NCBI GenBank assembly: GCA_002331385.1
Contig: DCYB01000010.1
Span: 124,001-188,000 of the forward strand
Length of the DNA: 64,000 bases
Direction of reading: 5' to 3'
Source of the DNA: Comamonadaceae bacterium UBA2121
Lineage (GTDB): Bacteria; Pseudomonadota; Gammaproteobacteria; Burkholderiales; Burkholderiaceae_C
Every line of letters starts with the position of its first letter. The stretch's first letter is position 1. The notes below the pieces were generated by a model, which was given only the letters and a program-made list of their open reading frames with translations, did no database searches and was not told the DNA's origin. The translations under genes and the position numbers were made by a program. Below, in pieces: positions 49,837 through 58,594 of this stretch.

Positions 49837-50829
49837 TCAGTTCCTCCGCGTGCCATCCGTGCGTTCAATCCGCACCACGTCGCCCTTGTCCCCGCCCAGG
49901 CGCAGTTCGGCCGCGCCGAACAGCCGATCCACGATGTAGTACGGGGAGCGGAATCGGTAGTTCACCAACTGCCCGTCACCCTGCGCGCCGATCACGAACA
50001 GCGGCGGCAGCTCGCCCTGGGCAATGCCCGGCGGGAACTGGATGTAGACCTTCTCCCCGTCATCAAAAGCGCGCAGCGGCTTCCACGGCGGATTGCTGCC
50101 GCTGACCGCGTAGCGGAAACGGATCTTCTCCAGCGACAAGCCGGTATCGACCGGCGCAGCGGCGCTCGCTGCCTGCGCCTGGCGCTGCAGGGCCAGCATC
50201 TTGTCCTTGGGGTACTCCCAGGACACCGAGGCCATCCACGTCTTCTCGGTCGAGGTCAGCTCCAGCAGGTACGTCCGGCGGCTGGTCGTGATGACGAGAT
50301 TGGTCTTCAGGCCCGAACGGATGGGCTTCACCATCACATTGACGCGCAGCGCATCGCCGCTGCCGCTCGATGTGTCACCCACGATCCAGCGCACGGTATC
50401 GCCAGCGGCGACCGTCACCAGTTCTTCGCCCGGCTGGAGCGCGATCACAGTCACGCGGCCCACGGCCGCATAGACCTGGTACAGTGCGCCATCAGTGAAG
50501 GGCCAGACCTGAATGGCATTGACGTAGCCCTCGCGCGTGGGCGCAATGCGCGCCTCGGCATTGGCGCGGGCTACGCGCACGGTTTCGTCGGCGGGCTCCG
50601 CCGCAGGCTTGGCGTCCGCTACAGGCTTCATCTGCGCCGGCATCGGCAACACCTCGGGCACGGTCACGACCTCCACCGGCTTCGGTGCCTCGGGCAGCGG
50701 CTGGGCCTGCACGGGCTCATCCAGCGAGATGACCGGCGGCGGCGTGCCTTGCGTGGCGCAGCCTGCAAACAAGACGCTTGTTGCCAGCAGGATCAGCGGC
50801 AAAACGGATTTACGGAAATACGGATTCAT
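49837..50829 (-). CDS. trbG: Conjugal transfer protein TrbG (VirB9-like)
   Basis: A 330-residue outer-membrane core component of the mating channel. The N-terminus has a lipobox (SVLFAGC, Cys at residue 24), and the VirB9 domain fills residues about 100-330, ending with NYRFRSPYYIVDRLFGAAELRLG. The start at 50829 is set by the ATGA overlap with trbF (50826-50829) and the signal peptide; a much longer upstream frame is an artefact. It pairs with TrbI and TrbF in the core complex. Confidence 0.92.
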   Translation of the reverse strand: MNPYFRKSVLPLILLATSVLFAGCATQGTPPPVISLDEPVQAQPLPEAPKPVEVVTVPEVLPMPAQMKPVADAKPAAEPADETVRVARANAEARIAPTREGYVNAIQVWPFTDGALYQVYAAVGRVTVIALQPGEELVTVAAGDTVRWIVGDTSSGSGDALRVNVMVKPIRSGLKTNLVITTSRRTYLLELTSTEKTWMASVSWEYPKDKMLALQRQAQAASAAAPVDTGLSLEKIRFRYAVSGSNPPWKPLRAFDDGEKVYIQFPPGIAQGELPPLFVIGAQGDGQLVNYRFRSPYYIVDRLFGAAELRLGGDKGDVVRIERTDGTRRN

Positions 50830-51530
50830 GGCTTGGCTCCTTCGGATGAATCGAGTTCGCGGCTCCACGACAGGCCGTTGACGTAGATGCCCAAGGGGTT
50901 CTTGCGCAGCCGCTGCTCGGTGCGCGGGGTCTGCTGCACGATGGAAATCACCGCGTTCCAGCGTTCGGTGCGATCCAGTGCGCCGTTGACGTAGCGCGTC
51001 TCCGTCCAGCGCACGTTGAACGACGTGTCGCTGGCGCGGGTCACGGAAGTGATCTGCACCGTCACCGACTCCTTGCCGATGCGCGCGAACGGGTCGTTCA
51101 TGCGGGCGTAGTCGTTGAGCACCACGGCGCCCTTGTCGGTGGTGTAGTTGTAGGCATCGAGCCAGTTCTGCCGCACCACGATGGGGTCGATGGACAGCGA
51201 ACGCACCAGGCCGATGAAGCGGCCCAGGTGGTAGGCCACCTGGGCATCGCTGGGCCGGTACGGCGTGGCGGCTTCGCCCACGGTACGCACCTGCCCAGCC
51301 TGATCGACCTCGATCACATAGGGCGTGACGATGGACTGCGCCGAGCGCCAGACCAGGCCACCGGCCATCAGCAGCGCGAGCGCGAGGCAGCCGAAGGCCA
51401 TCAAGCGCCAGTTCTTCGCCTGCACGCGCGGCGAGCCGATGCGCTCGTCCCACACCTGGCCGGCGGCTTGGTACGGCGTGGCTGGCTGCGGCGTGTCGGC
51501 GTAGCGCACTTGGGGTCTTTTGAATCGCAT
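50826..51530 (-). CDS. trbF: Conjugal transfer protein TrbF (VirB8-like)
   Basis: A 234-residue bitopic inner-membrane protein of the transfer channel. One membrane helix (LMAFGCLALALLMAGGLVW, residues about 43-61) is followed by a periplasmic VirB8 domain containing YHLGRFIGLVRSLSIDPIVV and FNVRWTETRYVNG. Start and length match the family; trbL ends 11 bases upstream. It overlaps trbG by four bases. Confidence 0.93.
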   Translation of the reverse strand: MRFKRPQVRYADTPQPATPYQAAGQVWDERIGSPRVQAKNWRLMAFGCLALALLMAGGLVWRSAQSIVTPYVIEVDQAGQVRTVGEAATPYRPSDAQVAYHLGRFIGLVRSLSIDPIVVRQNWLDAYNYTTDKGAVVLNDYARMNDPFARIGKESVTVQITSVTRASDTSFNVRWTETRYVNGALDRTERWNAVISIVQQTPRTEQRLRKNPLGIYVNGLSWSRELDSSEGAKP

Positions 51531-51541
51531 GGTTCGTCTCC

Positions 51542-52891
51542 TTATGAATCGGAATCGCGCAGGCTCGGGCCTTGGCTGGAGCTGCCGCCATCGCCACCGC
51601 GCAGCGTGTGGGCGGCGGTGGTCGCGGCGTGGGTGAGTTGCTGCCTGCGGTGCAGGCGTTTGGCCCAGGCGGGCTGTTCGGCAGCGGCAGGCGCTGCGGA
51701 ATCGGCTGCGCCCTGCGGGCCGCCAGACGCGGCGGCGTCATCGGGCCGGAAGGCGGCAGCGACACGCTCCTTCATCGAGCGTGCGCCATCGGCAACCTTC
51801 TGCCCGGCGGCTTGCGCGCCGGTCTTGGCGACATTGCCCACGCCGGCGGCGGCGCCCTTGAGGCCGCCGCCCGCCGAAGCCGAGCCGGCCTGATATGCCG
51901 ACTTGGCACTGCCGGCGGTCGATGCCATCGCGCGAGCACCGCTGCCGGCCAGCTTGGCCGCAGCCGGGGCCATGCGTGCGCCGGCTGCGACGGCGCCACC
52001 GACGCCCGTGGCCGCTGCGCCCACGGCAACCGCAGCGCCGGCCGCGCCCAGCGCGGCACCGGCCATCGCGCCCGCGCCAAGCTGCGGGCCACCTGAAACC
52101 AACCCGGTCGCAATACCCGGCCCGAAGATGCCCAGCGCCAGCAGGGTCAGCGAGGCCAGCATGACGACGACCGAATGGTCGATGGACGGCTCGGCTGGCT
52201 GCACCTGGAACTCGGCGAACAGGCCCGAGCCGATGCCCACGATGATGGCCAGCACCAACACCTTGATGCCCGACGACACCACGTTGCCCAAGACCTTTTC
52301 AGCGAGGAACGCGGTCTTGTTCCAGAGCGCGAACGGCACCAGAACGAAGCCCGCCAGCGTCGTCAGCTTGAACTCGATCAGCGTGATGAAAAGCTGGATC
52401 GCCAGCACGAAGAAGCACAGCAGGACGATCAGCCACGCGAGGAACATCACGACGATGGACGTGATGTTCACGAACACCTCGGGGAATCCCGCCATGTCGC
52501 CGATCTGTTTGAGGATCGGCGCCCCGGCGTCGATGCCGACCTTGGCCAGCCTGCCCGGTTGCAGGAAATTCTCCATGCTCAAGGTCGAGCCGCTTGCCGT
52601 CAGGCCCAGGCTCGCGAACGAACGGAACACGATGCCGGCCAGCCAGTTGAAGTTGCCGATGATGTAGGCGAAGGCGCCGACGTAGAGCACCTTGCGGATC
52701 AGCTTGGCGATCACGTCCTCGCCCTGGCCGGTGGCATGGCCCATCGCCCAGAGCAGGCCGGCGATCGTCATGTCGATGACGATCAGCGTGGCAGTCAGAA
52801 ACGCCACCTCGCCATGCAGCAGGCCAAAGCCCGAGTCGATGTAGCGCGAGAACGTATCGAGGAAGCGGTCGATGATGGTCACGTCATTCAT
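51542..52891 (-). CDS. trbL: Conjugal transfer protein TrbL (VirB6-like)
   Basis: A 449-residue polytopic inner-membrane protein of the transfer channel. Hydrophobic segments lie at about residues 30-50, 65-90, 150-185, 190-225 and 240-290, and the last 170 residues are Ala/Gly-rich and hydrophilic, as in other TrbL proteins. The start overlaps the trbK stop (ATGA, 52888-52891). It should form the membrane pore part of the VirB6 class. Confidence 0.91.
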   Translation of the reverse strand: MNDVTIIDRFLDTFSRYIDSGFGLLHGEVAFLTATLIVIDMTIAGLLWAMGHATGQGEDVIAKLIRKVLYVGAFAYIIGNFNWLAGIVFRSFASLGLTASGSTLSMENFLQPGRLAKVGIDAGAPILKQIGDMAGFPEVFVNITSIVVMFLAWLIVLLCFFVLAIQLFITLIEFKLTTLAGFVLVPFALWNKTAFLAEKVLGNVVSSGIKVLVLAIIVGIGSGLFAEFQVQPAEPSIDHSVVVMLASLTLLALGIFGPGIATGLVSGGPQLGAGAMAGAALGAAGAAVAVGAAATGVGGAVAAGARMAPAAAKLAGSGARAMASTAGSAKSAYQAGSASAGGGLKGAAAGVGNVAKTGAQAAGQKVADGARSMKERVAAAFRPDDAAASGGPQGAADSAAPAAAEQPAWAKRLHRRQQLTHAATTAAHTLRGGDGGSSSQGPSLRDSDS

Positions 52892-53187
52892 GGCGAGTTC
52901 TCCTGCCCAGGCCCGTTGTCATTGGCGGGTTCATCGAAGCTGGGCGGAATCGGCGGCAGGTTAGCGAGCGTCTGGTACTCACCGGGGCCGGCCTTGCCGG
53001 AGAGAAAGCGGCGCAGGTCGGCTTGGGCCACCTGCGCGCAGAACGCGCCGCCGTGCTCGCCCGCGCAGCATTGCGTGCGCAGCGCGTGCAGCCGGGACGG
53101 GTCGGCGGCCAGCGCATCCACCGAAGGCGGCCGGTCGCAGCTGGCCAGCAGGGACGCGAGAGCGAACAGGACGGGCGCGTTCTTCAT
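52888..53187 (-). CDS. trbK: Entry-exclusion lipoprotein TrbK
   Basis: A 99-residue lipoprotein with lipobox LLASCDRP (Cys at residue 17) and a short periplasmic domain with three further cysteines (RTQCCAGEHGGAFCAQV). TrbK proteins block redundant transfer into cells that already hold the element. Position between trbJ and trbL and the overlap with trbL are diagnostic. A second exclusion-type lipoprotein lies at 60818-61048. Confidence 0.85.
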   Translation of the reverse strand: MKNAPVLFALASLLASCDRPPSVDALAADPSRLHALRTQCCAGEHGGAFCAQVAQADLRRFLSGKAGPGEYQTLANLPPIPPSFDEPANDNGPGQENSP

Positions 53188-53198
53188 GGCCGTCCCCC

Positions 53199-53954
53199 TC
53201 AGCGGTTGTAGAAATTGACGGGCTGCGGCGTGTACGGCGTGCCTTCACCCAGGAAGCGGCGCGTCACCTCGCGCCCGCGCTCCGTGGCCGCGGCCTGCCG
53301 CGCCAGCTCCAGCGAAGCGGCCCGGTCTTGTGTGATCTGGAGCCGCTGCGTCTGGATCGACTGCTTGGCTTGCAGGGCGAGCAACTGGTTCATGGCCTGC
53401 ATCGCCTGCAACGCGCCTTCTGCCGACTGGCTCTTGCCCACGAGGTCGGCCAGCAAGCTTTCGTCGTCGCTCAGGTTCTGCGATGCCTGTGCCTGCATCT
53501 GCATGGTGGTCTGCAAGCCGTTGAGCGTGTTTTTCCAACGCTCCTGTGCATCGAGGTACATCTGATTGCCGCTCACCGTGGCGGCGTACTTCTCGGGATA
53601 CAGGCGCGCAAACTCGCGGTCGATGCTCGTCACGTCGTAGGCCTGGCCCTTGGCCTGCGCGATAAGCCGCTGGGTGGTCGCCAGGTTCGCGCGCAACTGG
53701 CCCACCACGCTGGACGGCAGGCTTGCCAGGTTGCGGGCCTGGTTGATGAGCATCTGCGCTTCGTTCTGGAGCTGGCGGATCTGGTTGTTGATCTGCTCCA
53801 AGGTGCGAACGGCGGTGAGCGTGTTCTGCACCAGATTGGTCGGGTCGAGCACGATGTCGCCGACGCCGAACAGCGCGTGCGCGGGCTGCACGATGCCGAA
53901 GGCGAGCACGCAGGCTGCGGTCAATGCGGCGAGCTTGGGGGTATGCAGTTTCAT
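53199..53954 (-). CDS. trbJ: Conjugal transfer protein TrbJ (VirB5-like)
   Basis: A 251-residue secreted pilus-associated protein. The signal peptide LAALTAACVLAFGIVQPAHA (residues about 8-27) is followed by a mainly helical, Gln-rich body with coiled-coil character (RTLEQINNQIRQLQNEAQML, QRWKNTLNGLQTTMQMQAQA). The start at 53954 is fixed by the signal peptide and by the ATGA overlap with trbE (53951-53954); a longer frame upstream is spurious. Confidence 0.92.
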   Translation of the reverse strand: MKLHTPKLAALTAACVLAFGIVQPAHALFGVGDIVLDPTNLVQNTLTAVRTLEQINNQIRQLQNEAQMLINQARNLASLPSSVVGQLRANLATTQRLIAQAKGQAYDVTSIDREFARLYPEKYAATVSGNQMYLDAQERWKNTLNGLQTTMQMQAQASQNLSDDESLLADLVGKSQSAEGALQAMQAMNQLLALQAKQSIQTQRLQITQDRAASLELARQAAATERGREVTRRFLGEGTPYTPQPVNFYNR

Positions 53955-56425
53955 GGCTGGTTCTCCTGTGAGTGGTTGGCGGTACGGACGGAGCCCGGCG
54001 CGAGGCCGGGGAATGAGGGCAGCAGGTCGGCCGCCCAATCGAGGCCGCGATGGCGCAGCCAGGCGGCTGCGAACGGGGAAGACGCTGCGGAGCTGGCATC
54101 GGCTGCGGCGAGCACCGCGTCCATGTCGCGCTGGTCTTGCGGCGTGGAAGCGCCCGCGAAGGCCAGCGTCGCCGGCCCCAGGTCAAGGTCGAACAGGCGG
54201 TTGCCGAGGCGGGATTGGTAGTAGTAGTCGCGTTTGGGCTGCGCGGTGGCGACGATCTCGATCTGGCGCGAATTCAGTCCGAAACCCTCGTAGATCGTGC
54301 GAATCTGCGGCTCGGTCGCCTGTGGGTTCGGCAGGAAGATGCGGCTGGCGCAGCTCTCGATGATTGCTGGCGCGATGCTCGAATCCTTGATGTCGGCCAG
54401 ACTCTGCGTGGCGAAGATGACGCTGACGTTTTTCTTGCGCAGCGTCTTGAGCCACTGCCGGATGCGTGCGGCAAACACCGGGTCATCGAGAAACAGCCAT
54501 GCCTCATCAAGGATCAGCAGCGTGGGTGCACCGTCAAAGCGTTCGTCGAAGCGCGCAAAGAGGTAGTGCAGCACGGCCATGACTGCGGCCTTGCTGTGCA
54601 TCAGCTCCTCCATCTCGAAGCACTGCACGTCGGCCATGCCCAGCCGGTTGTGATCGGCGTCCAGCAGCTTGCCGTGCGCACCGCCGAGCACATACGGCGC
54701 GAGCGCCTGGCGCAGCGCATTGCTCTGCAACAGCACGGACAGCCCGGTCATTGTGCGCTGCTCCACCGGCGCACCGGCAAGGCTTTGCAGCGCCGACCAG
54801 ATGGCCGCCTTCTCGTCCGGGCCGACCGCCACGCCCTCGTGCAGCAAGCGTCCTTCGATCCATTCCGCGGCCCAGGTGCGGTAGCCCTCGCGGTCGATGC
54901 GAGCAAGTGGCTGGAAGGCGATTTCGCCATCCGTGCCCAGGTCGTAGTGCTCGCCTCCCAGCCCGAGGATCGTGGCGCGCATCGAACGCCCCATGTCGAA
55001 GGCGAAGATGCACGAGCCGCGATAGCGGCGGAACTGCATCGCCAGCGTGGCGAGCAAGACCGACTTGCCCATGCCGGTCGGCCCCGCTACCAGCGTGTGG
55101 CCCACGTCGCCGATGTGCGTCACCAGCCGGAACGGCGTCGCGCCATCGGTACGCGTGACGATCAGCGGCGGGCCGTCGAGGTGGTTGTTCTTCTCCGGCC
55201 CCGCCCATACCGCAGACAAGGGCATCAAGTGCGCCAAGTTCAGCGTCGAGACAATGGGCTGGCGCACGTTGGCATAGGCGTTACCCGGAATGGACGACAG
55301 CCACGCATCCACGGCGTTGAGCGTTTCGGGGATGGTGACGAAGCCGCGTCCCTGGATGACGCGCTGCACCATGCGCAGCTTCTCGTCGGCTGCGCCGGCG
55401 TCCTCGTCCATGACGGTGACGGTCGCCGTCAGGTAGCCGAAGGCCACTTGATCGCTGCCCAGCTCCTGCAAGGCGACGTCCGCGTCGGCGGCCTTGTTGC
55501 TGGCGTCGGTATCCACCAGCGGCGACTCCTGCTGAAAGATCGTTTCGCGCAGCAGTGCGATGACGTTCTTGCGCTTGGCGAACCACTGGCGGCGCAGGCG
55601 GGCGAGTTCTTTTTCCGCCTCGGATTTGTCGAGGCACAGAAAGCGCGTACTCCAGCGGTACGCAAATCCCAGGCGGTTGAGGTCGTCCAGAATCCCCGGC
55701 CAGGTCGAGGTCGGGAAGCCCCGCACTGTCGCAATACGCAGGTGCTGGTCGCCCAGCATCGGCGCGAGGCCGCCGACCAGCGGGGCATCGGCCAGCAGCG
55801 CATCGAGGTGAAACGGCACTTCAGGTACGCCCACACGGTAGCGCCGCGTCGAGATAGCCGCGTGCAGGTAGGTCAGCGTCTGGCTGTCGTCCAGCCAAGC
55901 GATTTCCGGCATCACGCCGTCGAGCAGGTCAAAGACCCGTTCCGTTTCCGCCACGAAGGCGGTCAGGCGCTCGCGCCAGTCCACGCCTTCGGTGGGACGG
56001 TTCTCGTACAACATGCCCGCCGCGCGGGCGTGGGATTCCTCGGACGGCAGGTACACCAGCGTCAGGTGATAGCCGCTCTCGAAATGGTTGCCCGATTCCT
56101 CGAACGCTGCCCGGCGTTCCTCGTCCACCAGCCACGACAGCGGCTCGGGAAACTCCGAGTGCGGATAGCCGGCGGCAGCGCGGCGCTCGGCTTCGATGAA
56201 CAGCGCCCAGCCCGAGCCCATCCGGCGCAGCGCGTTGTTCAGCCGTGCGCTAGTGGCGATCAGTTCGCCTTGTGTGGCGCTGTCGAGGTCAGGCCCGCGG
56301 AATCGGGCCGTGCGCTGGAAACTGCCATCCTTGTTCAAGACGACACCCGGCGCGACCAGCCCGGCCCAGGGCAGCCAGTCGGCCAGCAGCGCGGGCCGCT
56401 GGCGGTATTCGGCGAGGTTCAGCAT
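53951..56425 (-). CDS. trbE: Conjugal transfer ATPase TrbE (VirB4-like)
   Basis: An 824-residue ATPase that powers pilus assembly and substrate transfer. Walker A GPTGMGKSVLLATLA is near residue 447 and Walker B LLILDEAWLFLDD near residue 636, followed by the FATQSLADIKDS motif typical of VirB4/TrbE. The N-terminal half is the non-catalytic VirB4 domain beginning with MLNLAEYRQRPALLADWLPW. Length is typical for the family. trbD precedes with a 12-base gap. Confidence 0.95.
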   Translation of the reverse strand: MLNLAEYRQRPALLADWLPWAGLVAPGVVLNKDGSFQRTARFRGPDLDSATQGELIATSARLNNALRRMGSGWALFIEAERRAAAGYPHSEFPEPLSWLVDEERRAAFEESGNHFESGYHLTLVYLPSEESHARAAGMLYENRPTEGVDWRERLTAFVAETERVFDLLDGVMPEIAWLDDSQTLTYLHAAISTRRYRVGVPEVPFHLDALLADAPLVGGLAPMLGDQHLRIATVRGFPTSTWPGILDDLNRLGFAYRWSTRFLCLDKSEAEKELARLRRQWFAKRKNVIALLRETIFQQESPLVDTDASNKAADADVALQELGSDQVAFGYLTATVTVMDEDAGAADEKLRMVQRVIQGRGFVTIPETLNAVDAWLSSIPGNAYANVRQPIVSTLNLAHLMPLSAVWAGPEKNNHLDGPPLIVTRTDGATPFRLVTHIGDVGHTLVAGPTGMGKSVLLATLAMQFRRYRGSCIFAFDMGRSMRATILGLGGEHYDLGTDGEIAFQPLARIDREGYRTWAAEWIEGRLLHEGVAVGPDEKAAIWSALQSLAGAPVEQRTMTGLSVLLQSNALRQALAPYVLGGAHGKLLDADHNRLGMADVQCFEMEELMHSKAAVMAVLHYLFARFDERFDGAPTLLILDEAWLFLDDPVFAARIRQWLKTLRKKNVSVIFATQSLADIKDSSIAPAIIESCASRIFLPNPQATEPQIRTIYEGFGLNSRQIEIVATAQPKRDYYYQSRLGNRLFDLDLGPATLAFAGASTPQDQRDMDAVLAAADASSAASSPFAAAWLRHRGLDWAADLLPSFPGLAPGSVRTANHSQENQP

Positions 56426-56437
56426 GGCGGCGTCCCC

Positions 56438-56710
56438 TCACACGTCCAACAATGGGCGGTGCTTGATATGCCGAGCGAACACGGCCATGAACTGCGGGTC
56501 AAGGCGCGCACCCCAGACCGCCAGCGCATGGCCGACGATCCAGAGCACGACGCCGGGAATCCACAGTTGCAGGCCCAGCCCAACAGCGGCGGCCAGCGTG
56601 CCGTTGGCGATCGCCACGGTGCGCGGCGCGCCGCCCATCAAGATCGGCTCGGTCAGCGAGCGATGCAGCGGCACCTCGAACCCGGCCGCGAAGGTGTCAG
56701 GCCCGCTCAT
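56438..56710 (-). CDS. trbD: Conjugal transfer protein TrbD (VirB3-like)
   Basis: A 90-residue small inner-membrane protein with the pattern FEVPLHRSLTEPILMGGAPR and two adjacent hydrophobic helices (about residues 31-65). VirB3-like proteins work with the VirB4 ATPase (TrbE). The start at 56710 comes from the ATGA overlap with trbC (56707-56710); a longer frame upstream is an artefact. Confidence 0.92.
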   Translation of the reverse strand: MSGPDTFAAGFEVPLHRSLTEPILMGGAPRTVAIANGTLAAAVGLGLQLWIPGVVLWIVGHALAVWGARLDPQFMAVFARHIKHRPLLDV

Positions 56711-57084
56711 ACGACAGCTCCGCCGGAGAAGCTGAAGAACGACAGGAAGAACGAGGATGCGGCGAAGGCGATGCTCAGGCCGAACACGATCTGGATCAGC
56801 TTGCGAAAGCCGCCCGATGTGTCGCCGAAGGCCAGCGCGAGGCCCGTGGCGATGATGATGATGACGGCCACGATGCGCGCTACCGGCCCTTGGATCGACT
56901 CCAAGATCGACTGCAACGGGCCTTCCCACGGCATCGAGGAGCCGGCGGCCTGCGCCGTGCCGGCCAGGAACAGCAGCAGCCCTTGCGCTGCAGGGCGGCC
57001 CAGGCTGTGCAGCCGCGACAGCGTGGGCAGGCGCAAAGCCGGATTTGCAGAAAAACGGAAAGCAGGAACGATCATCTGCGTCAT
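56707..57084 (-). CDS. trbC: Conjugal transfer protein TrbC (VirB2-like pilin)
   Basis: A 125-residue pilin precursor. A long leader ends around residue 46 (AGTAQAAGS), and the mature part has two hydrophobic helices (IVAVIIIIATGLALAFG and IQIVFGLSIAFAASSFFL) separated by a short basic loop, the standard VirB2/TrbC layout. In related systems the product is circularised and forms the conjugative pilus. It overlaps trbB and trbD by four bases on each side. Confidence 0.93.
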   Translation of the reverse strand: MTQMIVPAFRFSANPALRLPTLSRLHSLGRPAAQGLLLFLAGTAQAAGSSMPWEGPLQSILESIQGPVARIVAVIIIIATGLALAFGDTSGGFRKLIQIVFGLSIAFAASSFFLSFFSFSGGAVV

Positions 57085-58133
57085 GGCAGTTCTCCAGGTT
57101 GGTCAGGGGACGGGGAAATCGCCGCAGCGGGTGCGGCATCGGGAAGTGGCGGCAGCTCGGGAAACGGCGCTTCCAGCGCGTCCGCCAGTTGGTAGCCCAC
57201 GCCGTCAAAGCCGACGACGCGGGCGATGCTCTCGATGCGGCGCTTGCGTCCGCGTCCGGCGATGTGGATCACCACGTTGACCGCCTCGGCGATCAGCGCA
57301 CGCGGCGGGTTCACCGCCACTTCGAGAATCAGTTGCTCCAGGCGCAGCAGTGCACCGAGCGCGGAGCCGGCGTGGATCGTGGCGATGCCGCCGGGGTGGC
57401 CGGTGCCCCACACCTTGATGAGATCCAGCGCCTCGGCGCCGCGCACCTCGCCGACCACGACGCGATCCGGCCGCAGGCGCATGGACGAGCGCACCAGCTC
57501 GGTCATCGACACCACGCCAGCGCGCGTGCGCAGCGGTACGTGGTCGCGGGCCGCGCATTGCAGTTCCACCGTGTCTTCGAGCACCAGCACGCGGTCGCCG
57601 GTGGCGGCGATTTCGGCGAGCAAGGCATTGGCGAGCGTGGTCTTGCCGCTACTGGTGGCCCCGGCGATCAGGACGTTCTGGCGCTCGCGCACAGCGCGCA
57701 CCAGAAAGCCCGCCTGGGCGGTGGTCATCATTCCGTCCACGACGTACCGCTCCAGCGGGATCACGCCGATGGCCCGCTTGCGCAGCGCGAAGGCCGGCCC
57801 CGGCGCGGCGGGCGGCAAGATGCCCTCGAAGCGTTCGCCGGTTTCGGGCAGCTCGGCCGATAGCAGCGGCTGGCCGCGATGGACTTCTGCACCGACGTGG
57901 GCCGCGACCAGGCGGATGATTCGCTCGCCATCTGCCTCGGGCATCTCCACGCCCATCGGCGCGCGCCCCGAGGACAGGCGATCCACCCAGAGGGTGCGAT
58001 CCGGGTTGAGCATGATTTCCACCACGTCCGGGTCTTCGAGCGCAGCGGCGATCAACGGCCCCATCGCCGTGCGCAGCATCTGGATGCGCCGGTCGAGCGC
58101 GGCGGTGGTCATGGATTGGGGAACGGCGCTCAT
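57081..58133 (-). CDS. trbB: Conjugal transfer ATPase TrbB (VirB11-like)
   Basis: A 350-residue hexameric traffic ATPase. Walker A GATSSGKTTLANALL is near residue 155; the Asp and His boxes follow in VLVLEDTVELQC and GEVRGAEALDLIKVWGTGHPGGIATIHA. The N-terminal domain precedes the nucleotide site as in other VirB11 proteins. It drives substrate transfer and pilus biogenesis together with TrbE and TraG. The start overlaps the CopG-like gene by four bases. Confidence 0.94.
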   Translation of the reverse strand: MSAVPQSMTTAALDRRIQMLRTAMGPLIAAALEDPDVVEIMLNPDRTLWVDRLSSGRAPMGVEMPEADGERIIRLVAAHVGAEVHRGQPLLSAELPETGERFEGILPPAAPGPAFALRKRAIGVIPLERYVVDGMMTTAQAGFLVRAVRERQNVLIAGATSSGKTTLANALLAEIAATGDRVLVLEDTVELQCAARDHVPLRTRAGVVSMTELVRSSMRLRPDRVVVGEVRGAEALDLIKVWGTGHPGGIATIHAGSALGALLRLEQLILEVAVNPPRALIAEAVNVVIHIAGRGRKRRIESIARVVGFDGVGYQLADALEAPFPELPPLPDAAPAAAISPSPDQPGELP

Positions 58134-58594
58134 GACACACGCTCCTGCGTTTCGGCCCGTACCGCCGCATCCGCCATGGTCGTGATGTCGGGATGCAACT
58201 CCTCCACCACGTCACGCACCAGGCTGCGTCCGCGCAGCAGGTGGCGGCCAAGCTGCTCGGTGAACTGCTCGAAGCGCGCCTTGCCCTGGGCGCGGGCCGC
58301 GTCTTGGTGCGCCTCGGGAATCGGCGTGCTGACCGTGAGGTAATAGCGGATGAATAGCGCCAGCGTTTCGATGGCGATGTTCTGGTCGCGCTCGATGCGT
58401 TCGGCCTGGCGCGACAGGCGATCCAGCCGCTTGGCGATGGCCGCCTCGCGCTGGTCGGCCGCATCGGGCGACAGCCACGATGCGAGCGCCGCTGCGACGA
58501 TGGATGACTTGGACACGCCTTTCTTGGCGGCCAGTTCATCGAGCCGCTGGGCGTGCTCGGGCTGGATAAAGAGATTCAGGCGGTAGTGGCTCAT
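58130..58594 (-). CDS. CopG-like ribbon-helix-helix protein
   Basis: A 154-residue protein with an N-terminal ribbon-helix-helix domain (YRLNLFIQPEHAQRLDELAA followed by KKGVSKSSIVAAALASWL, residues about 4-43) and a longer helical C-terminal part. It lies between traG and trbB, overlapping each by four bases, the conserved place in Tn4371-like elements. It may autoregulate the transfer operon; this is inferred from domain and place. Confidence 0.85.
   Translation of the reverse strand: MSHYRLNLFIQPEHAQRLDELAAKKGVSKSSIVAAALASWLSPDAADQREAAIAKRLDRLSRQAERIERDQNIAIETLALFIRYYLTVSTPIPEAHQDAARAQGKARFEQFTEQLGRHLLRGRSLVRDVVEELHPDITTMADAAVRAETQERVS

Noticed and set aside
54050..57280. A 1076-codon plus-strand frame opposite trbE, trbD and trbC.
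   Set aside because: Shadow of well-supported overlapping trb genes; Arg/His-rich composition and no domain.
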